A DNA stretch of 64,000 bases from Verrucomicrobiaceae bacterium (GCA_016795465.1 JAEUHK010000059.1:17182-81181), one strand, 5' to 3'; positions 26,181 through 35,419 are shown, counted from the first letter of the stretch. Numbers and translations are program-made. Notes: generated by a model not told the origin, from the letters alone.

Positions 26181-27419
26181 TTACGGGCCGACCGTGGCCC
26201 CGTCGTTCCCACGACCGACGTGCATCTGGGAGACGCGCAGGCCGGAGGAGCCGAGGACGGACGCATTGTCGAGCTGGTTGGCCAGGTTGGTCTTGAACTG
26301 GTTCTCGTCCGTGCTCAGGCCAGAGGGGGTGTAGAGGTGGAGATAGCCCCAGCCGGTGTAGAGACCTTCATAAATGAGGTTCGTGTTGGTGCCGTCATAG
26401 GTCACACCTTCATAGGAAAGGCGGACGGCGCCATTGCTGACAGCAGTGATGGAATCAGCGATGCCGAGCCAGGCGATGAAGGAGACTGGGAGGCCAGTGG
26501 CCACGCTAGCACCAGTGTCATCAAGCAGTTCGACCGACGGGGAGGTGAAGCCCATGAAGTTACGAATGGTGCTGCCGGATGTATAACCGCCGTTTCCAAT
26601 CGCAAATGAGCCAACACCATCACCAATTGGCCAGATCTGGGCCGTTGTGATCACAGAACCAGAGTTCGTCAGCTTCCACTGCTGAACCGTATTGAACACA
26701 CCATACTTGGTTTCGGCAAGCTGGGTGATGCGGGTGCCGGAGCCGTTGTCACGACCGACGGCGAGGACGAGATCGTCCGCATCAGGCGTGGTGGGGTTGC
26801 CCGTGAAAAGCTTCTTCGGCTGGGAACCATTCAGCCACAGGGCGCGAGCAAGCTGCTGCGTCATGTTGGTGATGCCCGTGGTGCCTTCATTTGCCACGAA
26901 GGAGAAGGGGATGATGGCCAGGTTCGTGTTCACCAGCGCCGGGGTGGGCGTGGGTGTGGAGGCCTGGAAGACATCCGAGAAGGCAAAACGGGCCGTGGTG
27001 GATTCCGTGGCCAGTGTGGCTCCGTTTCCGACGACCGCATTGGCATAGCCATTGCTGGCAGGCAGCGAGGAAGCCGGGATGAAGTTCAGCGCGGTGCCGA
27101 GGGCGACATCATGAATGCCGGTGGCAGAACCTGTCCAAGTACAATGCACCGTGGTCACGCCGGGAATGCCAGTGGCAGCCCCCTGAATCACGGTGTAATC
27201 GGCAGCTTCGAAGCTGGCCTGGGTATTGGTGGTGTTGCCGACGATGGCAGCGGTGGCGAACTTGCAGTTCGCCTCACCGCCCATCATGGCGACGATGGCC
27301 TTGTGGGTGCCGGAACGGAAGGCGGTGGAGCCGGTAAGGCGGAGGGTGACGTCAGCAGAGGCCTGCTGAACCACGACGAGGGCCAGCACGGCGGTGAAGA
27401 GGTGAATGACAGATTTCAT
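26181..27419 (-). CDS. Secreted PstS-like (substrate-binding-fold) protein
   Basis: A 412-residue exported protein with a signal peptide ending VVQQASA. The opening DVTLRLTGSTAFRSGTHKAI and a later GRDNGSGTRI are reminiscent of the phosphate-contacting loops of PstS-type type II binding proteins (GSTxxxP and GSGT). The rest is beta-rich with many Thr, Asn and Gly. No ABC permease or ATPase gene is nearby, so a transport role cannot be claimed; it may be a phylum-specific extracellular protein using this fold. It precedes a strong terminator and follows the PEP-CTERM gene on the same strand. Confidence 0.55.
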   Translation of the reverse strand: MKSVIHLFTAVLALVVVQQASADVTLRLTGSTAFRSGTHKAIVAMMGGEANCKFATAAIVGNTTNTQASFEAADYTVIQGAATGIPGVTTVHCTWTGSATGIHDVALGTALNFIPASSLPASNGYANAVVGNGATLATESTTARFAFSDVFQASTPTPTPALVNTNLAIIPFSFVANEGTTGITNMTQQLARALWLNGSQPKKLFTGNPTTPDADDLVLAVGRDNGSGTRITQLAETKYGVFNTVQQWKLTNSGSVITTAQIWPIGDGVGSFAIGNGGYTSGSTIRNFMGFTSPSVELLDDTGASVATGLPVSFIAWLGIADSITAVSNGAVRLSYEGVTYDGTNTNLIYEGLYTGWGYLHLYTPSGLSTDENQFKTNLANQLDNASVLGSSGLRVSQMHVGRGNDGATVGP

Positions 27420-27460
27420 GTGTATCGGATGAGAGATAAGAGATGGGGATGAGAGAGGGA

Positions 27461-28297
27461 TCAGGCTGTCTTTTTGACCGTGCGGCGACGGCGGAAGGCG
27501 ATGCCAGCAAGGCCAAGACCGGCCAGAAGGGCGCGGCTGGGCTCCGGAACGGCGGTGACGGCGAAGCCGACGACACCAGCGTTGCTGATGGTGAAGGTGC
27601 CTTCATAGGAACCGATACCGACTGTGCCAGTGGGGTTGGCCCCCGAAGTGCGGTCAAGAATTCGATACAGGTCCAGCGCGGTGCCTGAAGCACCATTGCC
27701 AAAGTTGCCCTCAATCGTTCCTGCGATCGTAAACGAGTTCGCCCCGTCGTTGTTGCTGGTCCAGGTGGAACCCGTGGCCGCAGGCAGGAGCGCAGTGTTT
27801 GTTACAGCCGCCGAAAACGCATTATAGTTGCCGGCAAAGCTCTCAATGGCGCTGGACACCCCAGCACGAGCCGTCCCGTTAGTGATCTCCCAAGCGGTGG
27901 ATGATTGGGTGCCTGGGTTGACGGTCGTTTGCGCAGCAGTGACATAGTTGGTGCGGACGGGGTCACCATCCACAGCGGAGCCAATGTTGCTGGCGGTGCG
28001 CACACCGACTACGCCCCAGAAAAGGTCGGAACGGGTATCCCAGCCGGCACCGTAGGTGCTTGTGAGCAGTGTGCCGATGTCAACAACGTTTGTGATGTTG
28101 GCCAGAGCATCGCGATACACGGTGTCGGCCTGGCCGAGGTTGACGATGAGGTTCGTGGCAGAACCGGTGCCGCCTGTGGCACGGAAGCCGAGGAGCAGAT
28201 CCCCGGCGACGTAGGTGGTGGCGCTCGCCTGGGAAGCGAACAGGGTCATCCCAGCCACGGCGAGCATGGTGAGAAGATGTTTGGTTTGGATGAGCAT
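27461..28297 (-). CDS. PEP-CTERM sorting-signal protein
   Basis: A 278-residue secreted protein. The N-terminal signal peptide is AVAGMTLFASQASA and the body is beta-rich, Thr/Asn/Gly-rich. The C-terminus has the tripartite sorting signal: VPEPSR, a hydrophobic helix (ALLAGLGLAGIAF) and a basic tail (RRRRTVKK). Such proteins are processed by an exosortase and usually end up in or outside the outer envelope with exopolysaccharide. No exosortase gene is in the window. The domain between is not recognised. Confidence 0.88.
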   Translation of the reverse strand: MLIQTKHLLTMLAVAGMTLFASQASATTYVAGDLLLGFRATGGTGSATNLIVNLGQADTVYRDALANITNVVDIGTLLTSTYGAGWDTRSDLFWGVVGVRTASNIGSAVDGDPVRTNYVTAAQTTVNPGTQSSTAWEITNGTARAGVSSAIESFAGNYNAFSAAVTNTALLPAATGSTWTSNNDGANSFTIAGTIEGNFGNGASGTALDLYRILDRTSGANPTGTVGIGSYEGTFTISNAGVVGFAVTAVPEPSRALLAGLGLAGIAFRRRRTVKKTA

Positions 28298-28494
28298 GTG
28301 TTGGGTGTGGTTTGTCGGTTTGGGGTTTGGAAGCGAAGACCGTTGTTAAAGCGGCTTCCGCTCCGCCGTGAACCGGCGCACTGGTCATAGCTGCCCGCCA
28401 AAATGCCTGCCATCGAAGCAGGGTTACGTTTTGGTCACTGCCCCTGCCCTTCTGCCTGGGGCAATGAGCCTTTGCGGTGAACTTTCTGTCACAT

Positions 28495-29031
28495 TCAGCG
28501 TTTCAACTCGCGTGCGATCGCCTCCTGCAGCTTCACGATGCCATCGAACTCCTTCGAGCCAGCGGCGGTGTAAACAACATGCCCATCCCTGCCGATGAGC
28601 ACGGTGCGCGGCACGAACTTCGTGAACATCTTCGAGTAGATTTCCCTTTTCTCATCCGCGGCCATCGGCAGGCGCAGCTTGTTCTCCCCGCCGATCTTCA
28701 CGAGCTCCTCACGCGTGTGACCGCGTCCGATGCACAGCACGGTGAAGTCCTCACGCTTCGCCAGCTTCTCCACGATCTCCTTTTCGATGTAGCGCATCTC
28801 TGGATAGCAAAACGGCACGCTGGACGCGAAGAAGTAAAGCAGGACCACCCTGCCCTTCTGCTCTGAAAGCGTGAAGGCGCTGCCATCCGTGGCTTTGCAT
28901 GAAAAATCAGGCGCGACCTGCCCCGCTCGAATCAAGGTGCTGGCCTCGATTTCGCGATCAAGGGCATCTCCATCCGCGGCGAGAGCCACGGAGGCCAGAC
29001 AAGCCATGACGAGTGCGAGTCTCAAGAGCAT
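28495..29031 (-). CDS. Secreted thioredoxin-fold redoxin with incomplete CxxC
   Basis: A 178-residue protein with signal peptide MLLRLALVMACLASVALAA and an AhpC/TSA/TlpA-type fold starting at APDFSCKATDGSAFTL. Strand LLYFFASSVPFCYPEM holds the active-site loop. Aligned to TlpA (WCxxC), the first cysteine is Val72 and only Cys75 remains. Aligned to Bcp-type peroxiredoxins (TPGC), Cys75 would be the peroxidatic residue with Thr replaced by Val. VPRTVLIGRDG, the cis-Pro loop, is intact. Its start overlaps the end of the kinase-like gene by 10 bp, so it is the third gene of that operon. A one-cysteine peroxidase, or a non-catalytic binder, are both possible. Confidence 0.8.
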   Translation of the reverse strand: MLLRLALVMACLASVALAADGDALDREIEASTLIRAGQVAPDFSCKATDGSAFTLSEQKGRVVLLYFFASSVPFCYPEMRYIEKEIVEKLAKREDFTVLCIGRGHTREELVKIGGENKLRLPMAADEKREIYSKMFTKFVPRTVLIGRDGHVVYTAAGSKEFDGIVKLQEAIARELKR

Positions 29032-29756
29032 GCGGCAGCAGGTTGGGTGGGTTTTTCACATCCTTTGGCCGCACAACCATCAATGCATGGCAGGCTGAGA
29101 CGAAAGAGCGTGCCGCCCTCCGGCATGGTGAGCCACTCCAGCATGCCGTGATTGAGCTCCATCGCTCTTTTCACCACCAGCAGGCCCAGCGCCGCCTGGC
29201 TCCAGTCACCATCGCTGGGTGAAACCGAGCCTCTTGTGACCATCGGCGCATCGGTGCGCAACTCGAGCTGGCAACCCGATGCTTCCCACGACACCCGCAG
29301 ATCAATGCTGGAGCGTGCCGGCACGCCGCGGATGATTTCTTCGAGGAGTTTCGAGAACACGAGATGCCACACCGCGCGGTCCCCTTTCAGATGACAAGCC
29401 CCGGTCGGGATGTGGCTGGACACGCGGCAGCCGGTCACCTCGACAAGCGGCATGAGGCTCTCGTAGGCGATCTCAAGGCAGCGACGCATGAAAACATCGT
29501 CGCAGGGCGACGGAGCGCCGCCGGACTCGAGCTGCGCCACGGCGTTGATGTCGTCGATGACGTGCATCAGACGGCGCGAGTGCTTGTCCATGATGTCGAG
29601 GCAGCGCCCGAGCGACTCGCCTCCCTTGATGGCACCTGTTTTCAAGGTCTCGATGTAGCCCAGAATCAGGGCGAGAGGCGTGCGCAGCTCCAGCTCGGCC
29701 CTCGAAAGGAACATCTGCATCGTCGCAGCATCGCAGGTCTCGCTGGAGGCGCTCAT
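29022..29756 (-). CDS. Degenerate sensor histidine kinase (no phospho-acceptor His)
   Basis: A 244-residue cytoplasmic protein with no membrane helix. The HisKA-like helix reads ELELRTPLALILGYIETL (residues 21-38); the residue aligned with the phospho-acceptor His of SHELRTP is Leu22. In the ATPase region the N-box (FSKLLEEIIRG) lacks the usual Asn, and the DxGxG G1 box is replaced by TDAPM, although GLLVVKRAMELNHG keeps the G2-like helix. It is therefore probably unable to autophosphorylate. It overlaps the response-regulator gene by 4 bp (ATGA). A signal-modulating pseudokinase or a phosphatase-only partner is the best inference. Confidence 0.82.
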   Translation of the reverse strand: MSASSETCDAATMQMFLSRAELELRTPLALILGYIETLKTGAIKGGESLGRCLDIMDKHSRRLMHVIDDINAVAQLESGGAPSPCDDVFMRRCLEIAYESLMPLVEVTGCRVSSHIPTGACHLKGDRAVWHLVFSKLLEEIIRGVPARSSIDLRVSWEASGCQLELRTDAPMVTRGSVSPSDGDWSQAALGLLVVKRAMELNHGMLEWLTMPEGGTLFRLSLPCIDGCAAKGCEKPTQPAAACS

Positions 29757-30451
29757 TTCGTGGTTCCCTTTCCTGGATTCGAGACAAACAGGTAACCCTG
29801 CTTCCTGACGGTGCCGATGTGGCTGCCATGCTCGCCCAGCTTGTCACGTAGGCGCTTCACATGCGTGTCGAGCGTGCGGGAGTGCGTGTCGTCCGCGTAG
29901 CCCCAGACCGCGTTCAGCAGCTCGCCACGCGAGTGGACGACATCCGGGTTCGCCATGAGAAAGCAGATCAGCTTCAGCTCGGTGGAGGTGAGATCCGCCA
30001 CCTTGCCATCGACCAGCAGGACCATGTTTTGACGGTCCACCACAAAGTCTCCCACTCGCAGCTCGTCCGTGAGAGCAATCTTTTGCGAGCGGCGCAGGAT
30101 GGCGCGGATGCGCAGCACGAGCTCACGGGGGCTGAAAGGCTTTGTGAGGTAATCATCCGCGCCCATTTCGAGGCCGTTGATGCGATCATGCGGCTGGGAG
30201 CGTGCACTGAGCATCAGCACCGGGATCGTGCGCGTGCGGGCATCCGTGCGCAGCGTGCGGAAGACCTGCCAGCCATCCATGCCCGGCAGCATGATATCGA
30301 GCACGATGAGCTGCGGACGCTCCTTTGCGGCGGTTTCGAGCACCTCCAGGCCGTTGTGCACCGCGATGACCTCGCATCCCTCCTGGGAAAGGTGGAGGCT
30401 GACGAGGTCGGTGATGTCTTTTTCGTCATCGACGATCAGGATACGGCTCAT
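29753..30451 (-). CDS. PhoB/OmpR-family response regulator
   Basis: A 232-residue two-domain regulator. The receiver domain (1-120) has the acidic pair Asp8-Asp9, phospho-acceptor Asp52 in VLDIMLPGMDG and the Lys of YLTKPFSP. The winged-helix DNA-binding domain (about 135-230) has LTSTELKLICFL and SRTLDTHVKRLRDKLG. The strong match to the second regulator at 40949 suggests an ancient duplication. It heads an operon with the degenerate kinase and the redoxin. A palindrome shared with other promoters lies 53-68 bp upstream. Confidence 0.93.
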   Translation of the reverse strand: MSRILIVDDEKDITDLVSLHLSQEGCEVIAVHNGLEVLETAAKERPQLIVLDIMLPGMDGWQVFRTLRTDARTRTIPVLMLSARSQPHDRINGLEMGADDYLTKPFSPRELVLRIRAILRRSQKIALTDELRVGDFVVDRQNMVLLVDGKVADLTSTELKLICFLMANPDVVHSRGELLNAVWGYADDTHSRTLDTHVKRLRDKLGEHGSHIGTVRKQGYLFVSNPGKGTTK

Positions 30452-30503
30452 GCGGGAGGAGCCACATGAACGTCACATTCCGATCAGACACAAAAGCGAC
30501 GAT

Positions 30504-30519
30504 GTGACGATCTCGTCGC
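30504..30519. promoter_or_regulatory. Putative operator upstream of the response-regulator operon
   Basis: GTGACGATCTCGTCGC sits 53-68 bp before the start codon at 30451 and is itself inside a GCGACGA-N10-TCGTCGC inverted repeat (30496-30519). It matches the site upstream of the second phoB-type gene at 14 of 16 positions if purine and pyrimidine changes are allowed. A further GTCAC lies at 30472. Confidence 0.45.
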
Positions 30520-30597
30520 AAGAGCGCCACTCAAGCCATGGCCGGGAATCTGTCCTGCAATGCGTTAGAGCCCGAATTGGCTGACTGCGGAGGGAAG

Positions 30598-30688
30598 TGG
30601 CGGACAGAGAGGGATTCGAACCCTCGGTACCGGATTAGGGTACACACGCTTTCCAGGCGTGCTCATTAGACCACTCTGACATCTGTCC
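30598..30688 (-). tRNA. tRNA-Ser (anticodon GGA)
   Basis: The minus strand folds as a class II tRNA. The acceptor stem GGACAGA (30688-30682) pairs with TCTGTCC (30608-30602), followed by discriminator G and an encoded CCA (30600-30598). The anticodon stem CACGC/GCGTG encloses loop CTGGAAA, giving anticodon GGA. The variable arm is long, as serine tRNAs require, and the T arm carries GGTTCGAATCC. Confidence 0.97.
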
Positions 30689-30854
30689 TGAGCTTCATTT
30701 CCCGGGAGGCGGGAAGCGAGCGCGGATAGTGGCGCAGGCAGGCGTCGTGGCAAGCTGATTTTGGCACTCAACGAGTCAAAGAAGGCAGTCGGTTGCCCCG
30801 AGGGCATGCGAACTTCCAATTTCCCTTTTCGCCATCCGCCGCCAACATGGACGC

Positions 30855-32234
30855 ATGCATCGCCTTGCCATCTTTGGAGGCAGTTTCAATCCACCCGGCC
30901 ATCATCACGCGCAGATCGCCCGTGAGCTGGCGCGGCATTTCGACGAGGTGCGCGTCATCCCCTGCGGTCCGCGGCCGGACAAGCCCGTGACGGACAGCGT
31001 GCCGCCCGTGTATCGCGCCACGCTGGCGGACATCGTGTTTGGCGGCATCGCAGGCGTGACGGTGGATCTCAGCGATTTCGAGCGGGAGGTGTTTTCGCGG
31101 AATTTCGAGCTGCAGGAGCGCTTTGAGAAGGAGAACGAACTCTGGCATGTGGTCGGTGCAGACCTCATCGAGGGCGGCGCACGCGGTGAATCACCCATCC
31201 AGCGCACCTGGGCGCATGGTGCGGAGCTTTGGAAGAAGGCGCGGTTCGCCGTGCTGAAGCGTCCAGGCTATGCCTTCGACGAAAAGGACCTGCCGCCGCA
31301 GTCTCGCATCATCGAATTCGAGGTCGAAGGAGCCAGCACGACCATTCGCGACCGTTTGAGCCGAGGTGAAAGCGTGGCCGGCCTGCTGCATCCGCGGGCG
31401 CTGGCCTACATCGAGCGCTACGGCCTCTATCGTGCTCCCATTCCCGGCACCTGGGCGCGAGGCTCGCTCGAAGGCGCGAAGTATGTTTTGCAGGCCGATG
31501 GGAAGAATCCCAAAGCTCGCGAACTGGCCGAACCGCTGGCCAAAGGCCACACCGAAGCACGCGAGGCCGATTTCATCACCGTCGTGGGTGGTGATGGTGC
31601 CATGCTGCGCGGCATCCGCGAGCATTGGCGGACGCGTCTGCCCTTCTTCGGCATCAACGCGGGCCATCTCGGCTTTCTGCTCAATGGTCAGGATCAAGTC
31701 GCTGCGCATGCCTTTCCGCCTCGCGATGTCATTTTCCGGCAGTTGCCGATGCTCTTCCTCGAATTTGAAGATCGCGAAGGCAAGACGCATACCGCGCATG
31801 GCTTCAACGATGCGTGGTTGGAGCGTTCCACCAGCCAGTCGGCCTGGCTGGAGGTCATCGTGAATGATGTGCCGCGCATTCCAAAGCTCGTCAGCGATGG
31901 TGCACTCGTCGCCACCGCGGCCGGAAGCACCGCCTACGCCCGCAGCATGGGTGCCTCGCCTTTGCTGGCGGACACGCCGGCATGGCTGCTCGTCGGCTCG
32001 AACGTGCTGGAGCCCGCTCACTGGCGCAGCGCCCTGCTTTCGCCGGACACGACGGTGGAGATTCGCAGCCTCGATCCGCAGCATCGGCCTGTTGAAGCGT
32101 TCGTCGATGGTCAAAGCATCGGCGACGTCGTCAGCATGCGCGCCCGCCTCTCGCGAGCCGCCGCCGCGGAGCTCGTTTTTTGCGCCAGCCATGACATGGC
32201 GGAAAAGATCGCCGCCATCCAATTCGGAGCCTGA
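30855..32234 (+). CDS. NadD-NadK fusion: nicotinate-nucleotide adenylyltransferase plus NAD kinase
   Basis: A single 459-residue frame joins two NAD(P)-making enzymes. Residues 1-195 look like NadD (NaMN + ATP to NaAD): GGSFNPPGHHH (8-18) is the nucleotidyltransferase HxGH-type loop, WHVVGADL (97-104) and GASTTIRDRL (159-168) the downstream family motifs. Residues 205-459 look like NAD kinase: DGKNPKARELAEPL opens the domain, VVGGDGAMLRG holds GGDG (245-248), then GINAGHLGFL, a GFNDAW segment in place of NE, and SDGALVATAAGSTAYA. NaAD amidation by NadE would lie between the two steps and is not encoded here. Separate nadD (about 200 aa) and nadK (about 290 aa) are the norm. It overlaps the next gene by one base. 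Confidence 0.88.
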   Translation: MHRLAIFGGSFNPPGHHHAQIARELARHFDEVRVIPCGPRPDKPVTDSVPPVYRATLADIVFGGIAGVTVDLSDFEREVFSRNFELQERFEKENELWHVVGADLIEGGARGESPIQRTWAHGAELWKKARFAVLKRPGYAFDEKDLPPQSRIIEFEVEGASTTIRDRLSRGESVAGLLHPRALAYIERYGLYRAPIPGTWARGSLEGAKYVLQADGKNPKARELAEPLAKGHTEAREADFITVVGGDGAMLRGIREHWRTRLPFFGINAGHLGFLLNGQDQVAAHAFPPRDVIFRQLPMLFLEFEDREGKTHTAHGFNDAWLERSTSQSAWLEVIVNDVPRIPKLVSDGALVATAAGSTAYARSMGASPLLADTPAWLLVGSNVLEPAHWRSALLSPDTTVEIRSLDPQHRPVEAFVDGQSIGDVVSMRARLSRAAAAELVFCASHDMAEKIAAIQFGA

Positions 32235-32989
32235 TGAAACTGCTGCCGCTGCATCAAGCCCACGACATCCGCGAGGTCATGCGCCGCTGGAAGGCGCTGC
32301 AAAAGGCGGCCGGGCTGCATGTCACGACATTGACCCTCGCCGAAGGCCATCCGGTGATCGCTTTCGAAACGAAAGCCGCGAAAGCAGGCGCACCGGCCTT
32401 CTATCTTTCCACCGGTGTGCATGGCGATGAACCCGCCTCGATGTGGGGCCTGCTGCTGTGGGCCGAGAAAAACATCGCCAGGCTCCAACGCGATTCGTTT
32501 CTCCTGCTGCCGCTGATCAATCCCATTGGCATGCGCCTCAACACGCGGCTGGATCATCGCGGCCTCGACATCAATCGCCGCTTTCAACTCACCGATGATC
32601 CGTTGAGTGCCGCGTGGCAGACATGGATCACCGGACGCCCGATGATCGCAGGGCTCTGCCTGCATGAGGATTACGATGCGCAGGGCTGCTATGTCTATGA
32701 ACTCGGCCATCGCCGCCAAACGATGGGGCGCGAGATTTTGGCCCGCTGTGCGAAACCGATCGCCACCGATCCGCGTCGTCGCGTGGATGGCCAGCGGGCG
32801 GATGGCGGCCTGATTCGTCGCAAAAAGCTTCCAACGCATCTTCCCGGCATGCCGGAGGCCATCGAGCTGCATCTCCGCGGCTGTCCGCTCACGTTCACGT
32901 TTGAGACGCCATCGGAATTCTCGCTGGATGATCGTGTTGCGACGCAGATGAACTTCATCCGAACGGCTCTGGAGGTCATCGGAGCATGA
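32234..32989 (+). CDS. M14-type zinc carboxypeptidase / succinylglutamate desuccinylase-like protein
   Basis: A 251-residue cytoplasmic protein with the metallo-carboxypeptidase pattern. STGVHGDEP supplies zinc ligands His63 and Glu66, NPIG and DINRRF (about 112-117) the substrate-binding Asn/Arg segment, LHED the third ligand His144, and FTFETPSEF near the C-terminus a candidate catalytic Glu. It resembles the MpaA/AstE/aspartoacylase branch that removes acyl or peptide groups from amino acids; the substrate is not predictable. It starts at the last base of the NadD-NadK stop codon (TGATG) and overlaps the next gene by 4 bp, so three genes appear translationally coupled. Confidence 0.75.
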   Translation: MKLLPLHQAHDIREVMRRWKALQKAAGLHVTTLTLAEGHPVIAFETKAAKAGAPAFYLSTGVHGDEPASMWGLLLWAEKNIARLQRDSFLLLPLINPIGMRLNTRLDHRGLDINRRFQLTDDPLSAAWQTWITGRPMIAGLCLHEDYDAQGCYVYELGHRRQTMGREILARCAKPIATDPRRRVDGQRADGGLIRRKKLPTHLPGMPEAIELHLRGCPLTFTFETPSEFSLDDRVATQMNFIRTALEVIGA

Positions 32990-33927
32990 GATGGCTCGTT
33001 CTCATCGCTTGTGCGTTGCTTGCGGCCTGCGCCAGCAAGTCGCCAAAGAACACCGAAGTGCTCTGCGCCACGGATTGGGTGAGCTTTGATGGCAAAACGA
33101 TGCCGTGGAAGGCCTGGAGCGTGCCGGAAGGACAAAAGCCGCATGCGGTCGTGATCGCCATTCACGGCCTCAGCGGTGCCACATCGGACTTTTGGCCGCT
33201 GGGCGAGCATTTGTCGAAACACAGCATCGCCGTCTATGCCTACGAACTCCGCGGCCAGGGCAATGATCCCGATGTCGCGGCCCGTGGTGACATCGAAAGT
33301 GCCCGCTTGTGGCAAAAAGACCTCACCACCTTTCACAAGCTCATCAAACGCCGCCATCCTCGGGTGCCAGTCATTTGGTATGGCGAGAGCCTTGGCAGCC
33401 TCATCGCTGCGCATACCGCGGCCAATCGGCCGCGTTGGGGTGATCCCGATGGCCTCATCCTGGCCTCGCCGGTGGCTGGGCTGCGCATGACGATCAATGG
33501 TTTTCAACGTTGGCTGCTCGAAGCAGCAGCCGCCGTGGCTCCGCGCACTCGTTACTCGCTCGGTGATCTCGCTGGTGTGGATGAAAAGAGCATTCAAGTG
33601 ACCTCGACCACCACGCACGGCGGGCAGATGGCGAAGACACCGCATCACATCAGCGCCTTCAGCCTGCGACTGCTCACGGAGATCGGCAAGATGATGGATG
33701 CGAATCCCGATGCGGCGAAACGCCTCAAGATGCCTGTTTTGTTCCTCGCCTCACCGCATGACATCCTCGCCTCGGGCGACCAGATCCAGGGCTGGTTCTC
33801 TCAATTCCGTGCGGAGCCCAAAAAGCTTCTTTGGTACACCCGCTCCTACCATCTGCTGCTGCACGATGTGCAGCGCGAGGAGGTGGTGAAGGATGTCGAA
33901 GCGTGGCTGAGGTCCGTAACGAGGTAG
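32986..33927 (+). CDS. Lipoprotein alpha/beta hydrolase (lysophospholipase-like)
   Basis: A 313-residue protein with lipobox LLAAC (lipidated Cys15). It belongs to the serine aminopeptidase S33 / monoacylglycerol-lipase-like hydrolases: oxyanion region VIAIHGLSG, nucleophile elbow YGESLGS with Ser135, an acid in LFLASPHDILA, and a C-terminal His in TRSYHLLLHD. It is expected in the periplasm on a lipid anchor, cleaving acyl esters such as lysophospholipids or glycerides. The ATGA overlap with the M14-type gene places it in the same transcript. Confidence 0.8.
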   Translation: MRWLVLIACALLAACASKSPKNTEVLCATDWVSFDGKTMPWKAWSVPEGQKPHAVVIAIHGLSGATSDFWPLGEHLSKHSIAVYAYELRGQGNDPDVAARGDIESARLWQKDLTTFHKLIKRRHPRVPVIWYGESLGSLIAAHTAANRPRWGDPDGLILASPVAGLRMTINGFQRWLLEAAAAVAPRTRYSLGDLAGVDEKSIQVTSTTTHGGQMAKTPHHISAFSLRLLTEIGKMMDANPDAAKRLKMPVLFLASPHDILASGDQIQGWFSQFRAEPKKLLWYTRSYHLLLHDVQREEVVKDVEAWLRSVTR

Positions 33928-33929
33928 CT

Positions 33930-34643
<714 letters not shown>

Positions 34644-34756
34644 GGCGGCTCCTCCAAACGTGGCGGGAACGTCTGATTATCGCCCGGATGAAAAAGATGA
34701 TGGCAAGGCCGCCCGCCGCGCGTTTCATGCGCCCTCTCACCCACCCCAGCCAGCCC

Positions 34757-35392
34757 ATGCGCCCTCTTTTTGCCCTCCTCGCCCTCGTTTCCTGCTCGCT
34801 CGCCGCCGAGCCTGTGCAACTCACGCTCGCCGATTTCACCAATGTGAATGGCGAAGCTCCAACCGGTGGCTGGAAGGCCGAGGCAGATGGAGTCATTCAC
34901 CTCGCTGGCAAAGGCGGCGGCAATCTGCTCTCGAAGAACGAATACAAAAACTTCGTCCTCGAATGGGAATGGAAACTCAACTCCAAAGGCAACAACGGCA
35001 TCAAATACTGGGTCACCAAGATCGGCGGGAAGGAATGGCTGGGCATCGAGTATCAAATGATCGACGACAGCGGTCATCCGGACGGCCTGAAAGGCGGCAG
35101 CCACACCACGGCCTCCATTTATGACATCAAGGAGCCGGTGGCAGGCAAGCTGGTGAAACCCGCTGGCGAGTGGAACAGCAGCAAGATCATCGTCCAAGAC
35201 GGCAAGCTCCAGCACTGGCTCAACGGTGCCCTCGCTGCCGAGGCGGACACCACCACGCCGGAGTGGAAGGCGATGATCGCGAAGAGCAAATTCAAGAACA
35301 AGGAAGGCTTCGCCCCCGGCCAAGGCAAGATCATGCTCACCGAGCACGGCGACGAGACTTGGTTCCGCAACATCCGCCTCACCGCGAATTGA
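34757..35392 (+). CDS. Secreted 3-keto-disaccharide hydrolase domain protein (DUF1080)
   Basis: A 211-residue protein with signal peptide MRPLFALLALVSCSLAAE; the ATG at 34757 is chosen over an earlier in-frame one because it starts that peptide. The body is a concanavalin-like beta-sandwich typical of the family: FVLEWEWKLNSKGNNGIKYW, GIEYQMIDD, and a C-terminal FRNIRLTAN. Proteins of this kind act on 3-keto-glucosides or bind glycans and are abundant in Verrucomicrobia and Planctomycetes. It is a single gene. Confidence 0.85.
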   Translation: MRPLFALLALVSCSLAAEPVQLTLADFTNVNGEAPTGGWKAEADGVIHLAGKGGGNLLSKNEYKNFVLEWEWKLNSKGNNGIKYWVTKIGGKEWLGIEYQMIDDSGHPDGLKGGSHTTASIYDIKEPVAGKLVKPAGEWNSSKIIVQDGKLQHWLNGALAAEADTTTPEWKAMIAKSKFKNKEGFAPGQGKIMLTEHGDETWFRNIRLTAN

Positions 35393-35419
35393 GGCGCTGA
35401 GCCATCGCGGACGCGACGA

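Noticed and set aside
28298..28494. Small gene or RNA in the 197-bp gap upstream of the PEP-CTERM gene
   Set aside because: Only short frames and scattered GTCAC half-sites (28434-28438, 28488-28492); no convincing start, coding bias or fold.
30504..30519. Canonical E. coli-type Pho box upstream of the phoB-like genes
   Set aside because: The sites are inverted repeats (GTGAC/GTCRC), not the 7-bp direct repeats (CTGTCAT) with 11-bp spacing of the enterobacterial Pho box.
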